Made by a program: the position numbers and the translations under genes
Assembly: GCF_026017845.1 (NCBI RefSeq)
Contig: NZ_CP100416.1
Location: 9,550,366-9,614,365 of the forward strand
Length of the DNA stretch: 64,000 nt
Direction of reading: 5' to 3'
DNA from: Amycolatopsis mediterranei
GTDB taxonomy: Bacteria; Actinomycetota; Actinomycetes; Mycobacteriales; Pseudonocardiaceae
Shown here: piece after piece, positions 50,974 to 61,252 of the stretch
Numbering within the stretch: the first letter of the stretch is position 1
How the letters are laid out: each line of letters starts with the position of its first letter
Notes under the pieces: model-generated
The model's database searches: none
Seen by the model: the letters and a program-made list of their open reading frames with translations, nothing else
Told to the model about the DNA's origin: nothing

Positions 50974-51598
50974 TACGCAGACGGCAGGTTCCTCCGCGCT
51001 CGCGGACACCCGCAACCGCCAGACGGCGACGCGAGTGGCCGATGACGTGCTGCTCGACGCCGCGCGCTCGTGCGTGCTGGCCGTCGGTGTGCGCCGCACC
51101 ACACTCGCCGAAATCGCCCGCACCGCCCGCGTCAGCCGGATGACGGTCTACCGCCGCTTCCCCGACGTCCGCAGCGTGCTCGCCGCCCTGATGACCCGCG
51201 AGTTCAGCGGGTTGCTGCGCACGGCGAGCGAAGGCGGCGCGGACGCCGCGCACAGCCGCGCCCGGCTCGTGCTCATCGCGGCCGCCGGCGTCCGCGCGCT
51301 GTCGACCGACCCGCTGTTCCGCACCCTGCTCGACGTCGACCCCGAGCTCGTCCTCCCGTACATCGTCGAGCGGCTCGGCGCGACGCAGAAGTTCGCCGAG
51401 CAGGCACTGCACGCACTGCTGGACGCCGGCCACCGGGACGGCTCGATCCGGCGGGCGCCGGTCGCGGTGCAGTCGAGGTCGGTGCTGCTGGTGGTGCAGT
51501 CGTTCGCGTTCTCGCTGCGGCCGGCCACCGTGGACGTCGACGAGGCGGCGCTGATGGCGGAGTTCACCCACGTGCTCGACGCGGCATTGCGGCCATGA
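50954..51598 (+). CDS. TetR family regulator of the GlpD-like gene
   Basis: This 214-residue regulator has an N-terminal HTH (about 32-80: RVADDVLLDAARSCVLAVGVRRTTLAEIARTARVSRMTVYRRFPDVRSVLAAL) after about 30 loose residues. The C-terminal domain is helical. It overlaps the GlpD-like gene by ATGA and so is co-transcribed with it. It faces the AGPS-like flavoprotein. It probably senses a lipid or glycerol derivative and controls both directions. The gene order recalls M. tuberculosis Rv2249c-Rv2250c-Rv2251. Confidence 0.9.
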   Translation: MDVKRHTTQTAGSSALADTRNRQTATRVADDVLLDAARSCVLAVGVRRTTLAEIARTARVSRMTVYRRFPDVRSVLAALMTREFSGLLRTASEGGADAAHSRARLVLIAAAGVRALSTDPLFRTLLDVDPELVLPYIVERLGATQKFAEQALHALLDAGHRDGSIRRAPVAVQSRSVLLVVQSFAFSLRPATVDVDEAALMAEFTHVLDAALRP

Positions 51599-53136
51599 CG
51601 TCCGGCTCGCTCAACGCGCGGCGCCGCGAACGCGAGCTTGCGGAGCTGGCATCGGGCGAGCGGGTCGACGTCGTCGTGGTGGGCGGCGGCGTCACCGGCA
51701 CGGGTATCGCGCTGGACGCGGCGTCGCGGGGCCTGTCGGTGGCGCTGGTGGAGGCGCACGACCTGGCGTTCGGGACGTCGCGCTGGTCGTCGAAGCTGGT
51801 CCACGGCGGCCTGCGGTACCTGGCGCACGGCGAACTCGGCTTGGCGCACGAGAGCGCGGTGGAGCGCGGGATCCTGATGACGCGCACGGCACCGCACCTC
51901 ACGCGCGCGATGCCGCAGCTGTTTCCGCTGTACCCCGGCACTTCCCGCGTGCAGGAGAGGGTGGTCGCGGCCGGTTTGCGCGCCGGCGACGTGCTGCGCC
52001 GGGCGGCGCGCACGCCGTCGTCGGTGCTGCCGGGGCCGCGCTCGATCCCCTCTTTGGAGGCGCTGGCGCTGGCACCGGGTCTTTCGCCGCACGGTTTGCG
52101 CGGCGCCTTGCTGGCCTACGACGGCGCGCTGGTCGACGACGCGCGACTGGTGGTTTCCCTCGCCCGGACGGCGGCCTCGTTCGGCGCACGAATCCTCACG
52201 CGGCTGTCGGCCACTTCGCTTTCGGCGGACCGGCTTCAGGTGCGCGACGGTCCTTCCGGTTCCACTGTGGACATCCACGCACGCCAGGTGATCAACGCGA
52301 CCGGGGTGTGGGCAGGGACGCTGACGGGTTCAGTGCGGCTGCGGCCGTCGCTCGGTTCACACCTGGTGCTGGCGCCGGGGACAGTGCCGATGGGGACGAC
52401 GTCGGTCAACATCAGCCTGCCCGGCGAGACGAACCGGTTCGTCTTCCTGCTCCCCCAGCCGGACGGGCGCGTCTACTTGGGACTCACCGACGAGCCCGTT
52501 TCGGGACCGATCCCTTCCGCACCGGTGGTTCCCGAGTCCGATGTGGACTTCCTGTTGTCGCTGGCTTCGTCGGTGCTCGCCCGGCCGCTGACCCGGGCGG
52601 ACGTCGCCGGGTCGTACGCGGGGTTGCGGCCACTGGTCGAGGGAACGAGCGGCCGGTCGGCGGATCTTTCCCGCAAGCACGCGGTCCTGGCGGCCCCGGA
52701 CGGGCTGTTGACCGTGGTGGGCGGGAAGCTGACGACCTACCGCCGGATGGCCGAGGACGCGGTCGACGCGGCGGTGCGGCTGACCGGGCTGACCGCTTCC
52801 CCGTGCCGCACGGCCCGGTTGCCGTTGCTGGGGGCGGCTCCCCGGCCGGAGTTGTCCCTGCTGGACGCGACGCCCCGGCTGGTGGCCCGCTATGGCACGG
52901 AAGCCCCGCGCGTGGCGGCGTTGGGCGAGCTGGACGCCGAGTTCGCGGCCCCGGTGGCGCCGGGCACGGAGATCACGGCGGCCGAGGTGGTGTGGGCGGT
53001 CCGGAACGAGGGGGCGTTGGACGTCGAGGACGTCCTGGAGCGCCGGACGAGGCTGTCGTTGATCCCCTCGGACGCCGAGGCCGCGCGGGCGCGGGTGGCG
53101 GAACTTGTCGACAAATCGCTCGCAGGCTTGGCCTGA
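51595..53136 (+). CDS. FAD-dependent glycerol-3-phosphate dehydrogenase
   Basis: This 513-residue enzyme oxidises glycerol-3-phosphate to dihydroxyacetone phosphate at the membrane. The N-terminal FAD motif VVVVGGGVTGTGIALDAASRGLSVALVE and the GlpD signature LAFGTSRWSSKLVHGGLRYL are clear. A second part has NATGVWAGTLTG, FVFLLPQPDGRVYLGLTDEP, SYAGLRPLVEG and the GGKLTTYRRMAEDAVD end motif, followed by the C-terminal DAO_C domain. It resembles GlpD1 of mycobacteria. It is translationally coupled to its TetR regulator. The 192 bases after it hold no clear terminator. Confidence 0.93.
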   Translation: MTSGSLNARRRERELAELASGERVDVVVVGGGVTGTGIALDAASRGLSVALVEAHDLAFGTSRWSSKLVHGGLRYLAHGELGLAHESAVERGILMTRTAPHLTRAMPQLFPLYPGTSRVQERVVAAGLRAGDVLRRAARTPSSVLPGPRSIPSLEALALAPGLSPHGLRGALLAYDGALVDDARLVVSLARTAASFGARILTRLSATSLSADRLQVRDGPSGSTVDIHARQVINATGVWAGTLTGSVRLRPSLGSHLVLAPGTVPMGTTSVNISLPGETNRFVFLLPQPDGRVYLGLTDEPVSGPIPSAPVVPESDVDFLLSLASSVLARPLTRADVAGSYAGLRPLVEGTSGRSADLSRKHAVLAAPDGLLTVVGGKLTTYRRMAEDAVDAAVRLTGLTASPCRTARLPLLGAAPRPELSLLDATPRLVARYGTEAPRVAALGELDAEFAAPVAPGTEITAAEVVWAVRNEGALDVEDVLERRTRLSLIPSDAEAARARVAELVDKSLAGLA

Positions 53137-53292
53137 CGCCGGCGACGCAGCTTCCCCGCTCTCCCTGGCGGGGGCGTCCCCAAGTCCAGTCTATCGGCCC
53201 CCACCGACAAAACCCCCGTTCAGCCGCTCGAACCACCAACCCATCCACATCCCACCCACGTTGGGCACAACCGGGCTTGATGTTCTCTTGAG

Positions 53293-53331
53293 TTGACGTC
53301 CCGTTGGGTTTTTGCAACAGTACGTTCCATG
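53293..53331 (+). promoter_or_regulatory. Candidate promoter of the XRE/ABC cassette, possibly leaderless
   Basis: TTGACG (53293-53298) and ACAGTA (53317-53322) are separated by 18 bases. Transcription would then start near the ATG at 53329, which has no ribosome site in front of it. A leaderless mRNA is therefore likely. The -10 box matches consensus only in part. Confidence 0.4.
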
Positions 53332-53598
53332 AGTCCGGTCAGACGCGGCAAAGAGCTGCCGATCTACAACCGGCTTCCCGTGCTGCGGGCGGAGCGGGGG
53401 ATGACCCGAGCCACGCTGGCCGGTGCCGTCGATGTCAACCCGCAGACCATCGGCGCGCTCGAGCGGGGTGACCACTATCCGAGCCTGGATCTGGCGTTCC
53501 GGATCTGCGCGGTGTTCGACCTGCCCGTCGAGGCGGTCTTCAGCCGCGAGCCGTTCACGCCGCTGTCCACCCAGGTCTACCGCGAGGGGGGAGCATGA
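53329..53598 (+). CDS. Small XRE family regulator
   Basis: This 89-residue protein has a helix-turn-helix of the Cro/XRE type: YNRLPVLRAERGMTRATLAGAVDVNPQTIGALERGDHYPSLDLAFRICAVFDLPVEAVF. It lacks any ligand domain. Proteins of this type usually head a cassette with a membrane protein and an ABC exporter, as here. It overlaps the next gene by ATGA and probably represses the whole cassette. Confidence 0.88.
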   Translation: MSPVRRGKELPIYNRLPVLRAERGMTRATLAGAVDVNPQTIGALERGDHYPSLDLAFRICAVFDLPVEAVFSREPFTPLSTQVYREGGA

Positions 53599-54143
53599 CC
53601 GAACAACCGGGCCGACTCGCGGCCTACTGGGAACGCCAGCTCGACAGGCTGGAGGAAGGCGAACGGAAACGGGCCCGGCACCTGCCGGGCCGGCGCACCC
53701 GGAAGCACCGGCGGCCGCTCGTTGTCGTCCTGGTCGTCGCCGATCTGACCATGATCGCCGGCGCGACGCGGTTCAAGGTGGCGCCGGAATGGGTCTTCGC
53801 GGCGTTCTGGCTGAGCGGGCTGGTCGCCGGCGGCTTCGCGTTCCTGACCCTGCGCGTGCTGACCGGGCGGATGAGCAACAGCTTCTCGCGCCTGCTGGAC
53901 GAACGCGAGCGCGAGTGGCGCCACCGCGTCACCTACATCGGCTACCAGGCGCTCAGCTACCTGATGGTGATCGCGCTGCTGTACGGCTTGTTCATCGGCG
54001 GCACCGAAAACGGCGGCCTCCGCGGCGCGATGATGCTGTCCGCACTGCTGGTCACCGGCACCACCATCCCGGCCGTCGTGCTGGGCTGGTCGCTGCCGGA
54101 CGACGACCCCGAGGATTTCGAAGAGGGGATGGGGAATGCCTGA
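53595..54143 (+). CDS. Membrane protein of the ABC exporter cassette
   Basis: This 182-residue protein has a basic N-terminal region (about 1-38) and four predicted membrane helices (about 42-60, 66-86, 115-135 and 145-163). It contains RLLDEREREWRHRVTYIGYQALSYL between the helix pairs. It has no catalytic motif and no family I can name with confidence. It is coupled to the XRE regulator gene by ATGA and to the ATPase gene by an eight-base overlap, so it is likely to belong to the exporter or to sense its signal. Confidence 0.78.
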   Translation: MTEQPGRLAAYWERQLDRLEEGERKRARHLPGRRTRKHRRPLVVVLVVADLTMIAGATRFKVAPEWVFAAFWLSGLVAGGFAFLTLRVLTGRMSNSFSRLLDEREREWRHRVTYIGYQALSYLMVIALLYGLFIGGTENGGLRGAMMLSALLVTGTTIPAVVLGWSLPDDDPEDFEEGMGNA

Positions 54144-55062
54144 GGGGACACTGGAGATCGACGGGATCTCCAAGCGCTACGGCGCCAAGGTCGCGCTGGA
54201 CGGCGTCTCGTTCGACGTCCGCGCGGGCGAGCTGTTCGGCTTCGTCGGCAGCAACGGCGCCGGCAAGACCACCACCATGCGGATCGCGCTGGGTGTGCTG
54301 GCCGCCGACGGCGGTGAAGTGCGCTTCGACAACCGGCCGGTCACCCACGAAACCCGCACGCACATCGGCTACATGCCGGAGGAACGCGGGCTGTACCCGA
54401 AGATGAAGGTGCTCGACCAGCTCGTCTACCTGGCCGAGCTGCACGGGCTCAGCGCCGACGAGGCCCACCGCAACGCCGAGAACTGGATCAGCAGGCTCGG
54501 GCTGGCCGATCGCCGCAAGGACGAGGTGCAGAAGCTCAGCCTCGGCAACCAGCAGCGCGTCCAGCTGGCCGCGGCGCTGGTGCACGACCCCGCGGTGCTG
54601 GTGCTCGACGAGCCGTTCTCCGGCCTCGACCCGCTCGCCGTCGACGTGATGAGCGGCGTCCTGCGGGAGAAGTCCGCGGCAGGGGTGCCGGTCGTGTTTT
54701 CCAGCCACCAGCTCGACCTCGTCGAGCGGCTGTGCGACCGGGTCGGGATCATCCGCGACGGCCGGATGGTCGCCGTCGGCACGGTCGCCGAACTGACCTC
54801 GGGCGCGCGCAGCAAGCTCGTCGTGACGGCGCCGGCCGCGAGCAACGGCTGGGCCGCGGGCCTGCCCGGCGTGCGCGTGCTGGAGCACCACGGCACCACC
54901 ACCGTGCTCGACCTCGAACCGGGCGCGGACGACCAGGCCGTGCTGGCTGCCGCGCTGGCGACCGGGCCGGTCACCGAGTTCAGCCGCCGTCGCCGCTCGC
55001 TCACCGAGCTGTTCCGCGACGCCGTGTCCGATGGCGCTGTCACCGAGGGGGAACCGCGATGA
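54136..55062 (+). CDS. ABC exporter ATPase, NatA/DrrA type
   Basis: This 308-residue ATPase has Walker A GSNGAGKTT (about residues 38-46), the MPEERGLYPKMKVLDQLVYLAELHG region, the signature LSLGNQQRVQLAAAL and Walker B VLVLDEPFSGLDPLAV. A C-terminal DUF4162-type domain (about 215-308) is typical of exporters in this branch. It should power the permease at 55059-56249. A multidrug, antimicrobial peptide or sodium export role is possible; the substrate is not evident. Confidence 0.92.
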   Translation: MPEGTLEIDGISKRYGAKVALDGVSFDVRAGELFGFVGSNGAGKTTTMRIALGVLAADGGEVRFDNRPVTHETRTHIGYMPEERGLYPKMKVLDQLVYLAELHGLSADEAHRNAENWISRLGLADRRKDEVQKLSLGNQQRVQLAAALVHDPAVLVLDEPFSGLDPLAVDVMSGVLREKSAAGVPVVFSSHQLDLVERLCDRVGIIRDGRMVAVGTVAELTSGARSKLVVTAPAASNGWAAGLPGVRVLEHHGTTTVLDLEPGADDQAVLAAALATGPVTEFSRRRRSLTELFRDAVSDGAVTEGEPR

Positions 55063-56249
55063 GGACGTTGAGTGGCCGCCGCGCCGTCTGGCTCGTGATG
55101 AAGCGCGAGCTGAACACCCGGCTGCGCACGAGGTCGTTCGTCGTCGGCACCGGCGTCCTGCTGGTGCTGCTGCTGGGGTACGTCCTGTTCCAGACGTCGC
55201 TGGCCGGTTCGTCGGACAAGAGCACCGTCGGGCTGACCGGCCAGGCGATCGGGATCGCCCGCCAGCTGCAGACCGAAGCGGCGCTTTCCGGGCGCGAGAT
55301 CAGCACGGTCGTCGTCACCGACGCGGCGGACGGCCGGAAGAAGGTCGAAGACGGCGACATCGACGCGCTCGTCTCGGGCAGCGCGGCGCAGCTGACCGCC
55401 ACCTACAAGTCCTCTTTGGACACCGAGCTGCGCCGGGTGCTCGACCAGGTCGCCCAGCAGCAGGTGCTCGACGGCGTGCTGTCGTCCGCGCAGCTGGAAC
55501 CGGCCGAGGTGATGGCCAGGGTCAACGGCACGCACGTCCGGGACGACGCCCTCTCGCCGCAGCCGGCCGACCAGACGCAGCGGCTGGTCGTCGGGCTGGT
55601 CGTGGCGTTCCTGCTGTACATGAGCATCATCACCTACGGGATGATGGTCGCCCAGGGCGTCGTCGAGGAGAAGTCGAGCCGGGTCGTGGAGATCCTGCTC
55701 GCCAGCGTGCGGCCGTGGCAGCTGTTGCTGGGCAAGGTGATCGGGCTCGGCCTGGTCGGCCTGACCCAGCTGGTCATCCTCGCGGTGGTCGGGCTGGGCG
55801 CCGCCGCGGCGACCGGCGTGTTCACCCTGTCCGGCTTCGCGACGGGCGCGGTGCTGTGGGGCCTGCTCTGGTACCTGCTGGGCTTCCTGTTGTACGCCAC
55901 CATCTACGGCGCGCTGGGGTCGCTGGTCTCGCGGCAGGAGGACACCCAGTCGGTGGTCGGGCCGCTCAACATCATCCTGGTCGTCGGGTTCATCGCCGGC
56001 TTCAACCTGCTGGTCCAGAACCCGGCGGGCTCGGCGACGAAGATCGTCTCGCTGATCCCCCTGCTGTCGCCGATCCTGATGCCGGCCCGCATCTCGACGG
56101 GCGCGGCGGCGGGCTGGGAGATCGGGCTGTCGCTGGCACTGACCATCGCGCTCGTCGCCGTGCTGACCTGGGTCGGCGGGAAGATCTACGGCAACAGCGT
56201 GCTGCGGATCGGCAGCCGCATCAAGCTGTCGGAAGCATTGCGTGGCTGA
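55059..56249 (+). CDS. ABC-2 type exporter permease, NatB-like
   Basis: This 396-residue permease has one N-terminal helix (about residues 25-45), a large external loop (about 46-165) and then five to six helices, which is the ABC-2/NatB layout. The segment VEEKSSRVVEILLASVRPWQLLLGKVIGLG (about 205-235) is the family hallmark. ATG 55059 overlaps the ATPase gene by ATGA. It overlaps the GNAT gene downstream by eight bases. Confidence 0.92.
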   Translation: MRTLSGRRAVWLVMKRELNTRLRTRSFVVGTGVLLVLLLGYVLFQTSLAGSSDKSTVGLTGQAIGIARQLQTEAALSGREISTVVVTDAADGRKKVEDGDIDALVSGSAAQLTATYKSSLDTELRRVLDQVAQQQVLDGVLSSAQLEPAEVMARVNGTHVRDDALSPQPADQTQRLVVGLVVAFLLYMSIITYGMMVAQGVVEEKSSRVVEILLASVRPWQLLLGKVIGLGLVGLTQLVILAVVGLGAAAATGVFTLSGFATGAVLWGLLWYLLGFLLYATIYGALGSLVSRQEDTQSVVGPLNIILVVGFIAGFNLLVQNPAGSATKIVSLIPLLSPILMPARISTGAAAGWEIGLSLALTIALVAVLTWVGGKIYGNSVLRIGSRIKLSEALRG

Positions 56250-56727
56250 GGTGCGGCCGGCGGGACCCGGCGACGTGAGCGCGATCCACCGGTTCGGCGA
56301 AGCCCACGTCCGGGCCCACTACACCCCGCTGATCGGCGCGGCCGCCGCCGAAGCGCAGGTCCGCGACTGGTGGAACGAGACGCACGTCGGCGCGGCCGTG
56401 TCGGCCGGGCTCGTGGTCGTCGCCGAGGCCGGCGGCGAGCTCCTCGGCGTCGGGCAACGCGGCCGCTGCGGGGCCGACCACGTGGTCTACAAGCTCTACG
56501 TCCACCCCGGACAGCGCGGCCGCGGGCTCGGTCCACGGCTGCTCGACGCCCTGGCCGCGCAGCTGCCCACCGGCACCGGACGGCTGTACATCGAACACTT
56601 CGCGGCCAACGAGCGAGCCGGCGCGTTCTACGAGCGCGAAGGCTTCGCCGTCGATCGGATCGTGCCGAGCTCCACCGGTGATCCCGCGCTCGCGGTCGTC
56701 TGGCGCATCAAGTTCCTCACGAGGTGA
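56242..56727 (+). CDS. GNAT family N-acetyltransferase
   Basis: This 161-residue protein (GTG start) has the GNAT fold with VYKLYVHPGQRGRGLGPRLLDAL, where RGRGLG is the acetyl-CoA loop, and the late ANERAGAFYEREGF motif. It overlaps the exporter permease gene by eight bases and so may be co-expressed with it. It could modify a small molecule handled by the exporter, but no substrate is visible. Its last 11 bases overlap the convergent photolyase gene. Confidence 0.86.
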   Translation: MAEVRPAGPGDVSAIHRFGEAHVRAHYTPLIGAAAAEAQVRDWWNETHVGAAVSAGLVVVAEAGGELLGVGQRGRCGADHVVYKLYVHPGQRGRGLGPRLLDALAAQLPTGTGRLYIEHFAANERAGAFYEREGFAVDRIVPSSTGDPALAVVWRIKFLTR

Positions 56728-58063
56728 TCTTGCCGTACCGTTCCAAGGACACCTGGCGCTCGTGGGCGTGGTCGACCATGGGTTCCGGGTATCCCTCGGG
56801 GCGGTCCTTCAGCTGGTGCACTGCCTTGCCGGGCACCGAGCGCAGCTCCGGCACGTACTTGCGCACGTAGTCGCCGGCCGGGTCGAACTTCTCGCCCTGG
56901 GTTGTCGGGTTGAAGATGCGAAAGTACGGTGCCGCGTCGGTGCCGCAGCCCGCGACCCACTGCCAGTTCAGCTGGTTCGACGCCAGGTCGCCGTCCACCA
57001 GGTGCTTCATGAAGTGGCGGGCGCCCAGCCACCACGGCAGGTGCAGGTCCTTCACCAGGAAGCTCGCGACGACCATCCGCACCCGGTTGTGCATCCAGCC
57101 CTCGGCCAGCAGCTGCCGCATCCCGGCGTCCACGATCGGGTAACCGGTGCGACCCGCGCACCACCGCTCGAAGGCCTCGCGGTCGTCGTCGTACTTCATC
57201 CCGTCGAAGCGGTGGTCGTAGTTCTCACGCGCGGTTTCCGGGCGGTGCCACAGGACGTCGGCGTGGAACTCGCGCCAGCAGATCTCGCTGCGCAGCGACT
57301 TCGCGCCGACGCGGTCGTCACCCGCCAGGTCGGCCAAGATCGTCCGCGGGTGGATGCAGCCCCAGCGCAGGTACGGCGACAGCCGGGTGGTGCCTTCACG
57401 GTCCGGCCGGTCGCGGTCCTCGTCGTAGGTCTCGATGCCGTCGTCCAGGAATTCGTGCCAGACGTCGAGTGCGGCCTGCTCGCCGGGCTCGGGCAGCGTC
57501 GCGGAGACGGCGGGCGCCTTCGGGATCTTCAGCGACCGCGGCGGTTCCACCCAGTCCACAAGGGACGGACCGGTGTCGGCGGGTGAATGCCAGCCGCGGG
57601 CGGTCCAGGCGCGGAAGAACGGCGTGAAGACGCGGTACGGGCTGCCGTCCGGCTTGGTGACGCGGCCCGGCGTCACGGCATACGACGAGCCCGTCTCGAC
57701 CCACTCGATGTTGTGCTCCGCCAACGCTTTCGCCACCGAAGCGTCCCGGCGGCGACCGTAGGGCCCGGTGTCGGCGCTGACGTGCACCGCGGCCGCACCG
57801 ATCTTCTTCGCCGCCTTCACGACTTCGGCCGCCGGTTCGCCGCGGACCAGCATCAGCCGGCCGCCGAGCTGCTCGTTCAGCTTCTCCAGGCAGCCGTAGA
57901 GGAACGCTTCCCGCGGCGCGCCACCAGGCTTCAGCAGTGCTTCGTCGAGGACGTACAGCGCGAGCACGTGCTTGCTGTGGCGCGACGCCTCCAGCAGCGC
58001 GGCGTGGTCGCCGAGCCGCAGGTCACGGCGGAACCACAGGACGACCGGCGCTTCTCGAGTCAC
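56717..58063 (-). CDS. phr: Deoxyribodipyrimidine photolyase
   Basis: This 448-residue flavoprotein repairs UV-made cyclobutane dimers with blue light. The N-terminal photolyase domain (VVLWFRRDLRLGDHAALLEA) binds an antenna cofactor. The C-terminal FAD domain has TTRLSPYLRWGCIHPRTI, EICWREFHADVLW, GRTGYPIVDAGMRQLLAEGWMHNRVRMVVASFLVKDLHLPW and WQWVAGCGTDAAPYFRIFNP. These are the class I CPD photolyase signatures. The start is GTG. It is transcribed towards the GNAT gene and overlaps its end. Confidence 0.94.
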   Translation of the reverse strand: MTREAPVVLWFRRDLRLGDHAALLEASRHSKHVLALYVLDEALLKPGGAPREAFLYGCLEKLNEQLGGRLMLVRGEPAAEVVKAAKKIGAAAVHVSADTGPYGRRRDASVAKALAEHNIEWVETGSSYAVTPGRVTKPDGSPYRVFTPFFRAWTARGWHSPADTGPSLVDWVEPPRSLKIPKAPAVSATLPEPGEQAALDVWHEFLDDGIETYDEDRDRPDREGTTRLSPYLRWGCIHPRTILADLAGDDRVGAKSLRSEICWREFHADVLWHRPETARENYDHRFDGMKYDDDREAFERWCAGRTGYPIVDAGMRQLLAEGWMHNRVRMVVASFLVKDLHLPWWLGARHFMKHLVDGDLASNQLNWQWVAGCGTDAAPYFRIFNPTTQGEKFDPAGDYVRKYVPELRSVPGKAVHQLKDRPEGYPEPMVDHAHERQVSLERYGKITS

Positions 58064-58079
58064 GACGGTAAACGATAAG

Positions 58080-58109
58080 CGCCCCGCCGTGCGGGTGCAC
58101 GACGGGGCG
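58080..58109 (-). terminator. Terminator of citrate synthase
   Basis: CGCCCCGCCGTGC (58080-58092) pairs with GCACGACGGGGCG (58097-58109) with one C-A mismatch and a four-base loop. It starts 22 bases after the citrate synthase stop on the minus strand and is followed there by CTTATCGTTT, a weak T-rich tail. Confidence 0.78.
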
Positions 58110-58130
58110 GAATCGTCTTTCGAAGGAGGC

Positions 58131-59447
<1,317 letters not shown>

Positions 59448-59644
59448 GCAAGTCCCTCTCACGTTGGGCACGGGCCGGCGGCGCCTGTACGTTCCACAGG
59501 TAGCCACGTGTTCACGCGAGGAAACACTGGCGCCTCGCTGCACACCGCCCCGCTGGGGTATGAAGAATGCCCCTCTACGCTAGTCGAGAAACCCGCCTTC
59601 GCGCAGCGGTGACGTTGCTCCTGGGGGCCCCTTTGGGACCAGGT

Positions 59645-60586
59645 TCACACGGTGGCCGCCATGTCGGCGGACGTGGGCGGTTCGGCACCGCTGCGGGACA
59701 CCGTGATCGACGCCGCTTTCGCCGCGAACCCCAGCGCCTCGCGCCACGCGCCGGCGTCGAGGGAGGCCAGGTCGGTGGCCTCGCGGGTGTGCAGCCAGGC
59801 CAGCAGCGCGCCGTGCACGGTGTCGCCCGCGCCGATGGTGTCCACGACGGTGACCTTGCGCGAGGGCACGTGGGCCAGCTCACCTGCGGCGGTGATCACC
59901 GAGAGCCCGTCGGCGCCCCGGGTGAGCACCACGGCGTCCACACCGGACTCGATCCACGTCTTCGCGGCGGCGACCGGGTCGGCGCCTTCGGTGAGCCACG
60001 CGGCGTCGTCGTCGGAGATCTTCAGCAGCCGGACGTCCGGCAGCCAGGAGGCGAACCGGGCCCGGTAGGCGGCCGGGTCGGTGATGAGCGCCTCGCGGAT
60101 GTTGGGGTCGAGCACGGTCAGCACGCCGCGGGCCGCTTCGCGCCGCAGCATCGCCTCGTACGCCGAGGCGCCGGGCTCGAGGACCATGCCGAGCGTGCCG
60201 AGTGAGAGCGCTGTCACACCGTCGGCCAGCGGACCCGGATCGGCGACCAGCCGGTCGGCGGTGCCCTCGACGTAGAAGCTGTAGCGCGCGGCCCCCTTCG
60301 CGTCGAGCGCCACGACGGCCAGCGTCGTCGGCTCGTCGCCGCGCTGCAGCAGCGAGGTGTCGACGGCCGAGGCGTGCAGCCGCTCGATCATCGCTTCGCC
60401 GAAGCGGTCGGTGGAGACGCGCGAGAGGAACGCCGCCGGCACGCCGAGCCGTCCGGCGGCCAGCGCGACGTTGTACGGGCCGCCGCCGAGCCGGGGCAGC
60501 AGCGCGCGCAACCCACCGTCCACAGTGGAATCCAGGAGGTCGCCGGGAACCAGGTCGACCAGAGCTTCTCCGCCTACGACGATCAC
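59645..60586 (-). CDS. PfkB family sugar kinase, fructokinase-like
   Basis: This 313-residue kinase should phosphorylate a sugar such as fructose or ribose with ATP. It starts MIVVGGEALVDLVPGD, has GGGPYNVALAAGRLGVPAAFLSRVSTDRFGE (PfkB signature 1), DPNIREALI and the C-terminal signature 2 VDTIGAGDTVHGALLAWL with the catalytic Asp in GAGD. It is more like fructokinases than adenosine kinases. It stands 41 bases from the stop of the TetR gene upstream on the same strand. The substrate remains open. Confidence 0.9.
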   Translation of the reverse strand: MIVVGGEALVDLVPGDLLDSTVDGGLRALLPRLGGGPYNVALAAGRLGVPAAFLSRVSTDRFGEAMIERLHASAVDTSLLQRGDEPTTLAVVALDAKGAARYSFYVEGTADRLVADPGPLADGVTALSLGTLGMVLEPGASAYEAMLRREAARGVLTVLDPNIREALITDPAAYRARFASWLPDVRLLKISDDDAAWLTEGADPVAAAKTWIESGVDAVVLTRGADGLSVITAAGELAHVPSRKVTVVDTIGAGDTVHGALLAWLHTREATDLASLDAGAWREALGFAAKAASITVSRSGAEPPTSADMAATV

Positions 60587-60627
60587 GCCGGCAGTTTAAT
60601 TGACCCCGGCCTGACAATTCCTGTCCG

Positions 60628-61209
60628 CTATTTGTTCAAGCCGCCGAGCAGCAGTTCGCCCAAAGCGGTGAACGCGTCGGCGTCGGACACATCGGTCCGC
60701 TGGGCGAGCACCCCGGTCTGGATGCCCTCGATGATCAGCCCGGTCATCTCGGCCACCAGCCGGGCATGGACGTCGCGGAACACCCCGTCGGCGACGCCCT
60801 TGTCGATGAACTGCCGGAGCCGGGTCGCGGCGAACCGGCTGTTGAGCTGGTAGGCCTCCCGGGCCGGGCCGAACTCGGCGAGGTCCCGCATGAAGGCCGC
60901 CGACGCCCGGTTGAGGTGCTCGGCGACCCCGGCCAGGTACTCGCCGATGAGCTTGGGGGCGTCGTCGATCCCCGCGATGCGCTCTTCGATCCGCTCCGCG
61001 GCACCCCGGAAGAACCGGGTGACGACCTTGACGGCGAGCTGCTCCTTGCTGGGCGCGAGCGCGTAGAGCGTCGACTTCGAGCAGCGCAGGCGGCCGGCGA
61101 GGTCGTCCAGCGTGAAGACGGCGAAGCCCTCGGCCAGGAAGAGCGCCTCGAGGTCGCCGAGCAGCGCCTGCTGGCGGGCGGTCGGCCGTCGGCGGCGTTC
61201 GGGGCGCAT
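60628..61209 (-). CDS. TetR family regulator of acyl-CoA dehydrogenase
   Basis: This 193-residue regulator starts at ATG 61209 (MRPERRRRPTARQ). The HTH is at about residues 13-62: LGDLEALFLAEGFAVFTLDDLAGRLRCSKSTLYALAPSKEQLAVKVV. The C-terminal part is the TetR_C domain of a type found next to acyl-CoA dehydrogenases. It is divergent from the acyl-CoA dehydrogenase at 61374, and CAGTACTG repeats lie between them. It probably represses that gene and itself. Confidence 0.88.
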   Translation of the reverse strand: MRPERRRRPTARQQALLGDLEALFLAEGFAVFTLDDLAGRLRCSKSTLYALAPSKEQLAVKVVTRFFRGAAERIEERIAGIDDAPKLIGEYLAGVAEHLNRASAAFMRDLAEFGPAREAYQLNSRFAATRLRQFIDKGVADGVFRDVHARLVAEMTGLIIEGIQTGVLAQRTDVSDADAFTALGELLLGGLNK

Positions 61210-61252
61210 CGGCTCACTATCTCCTACGTCTTCCGGCCACCCCAGGCCTGCC

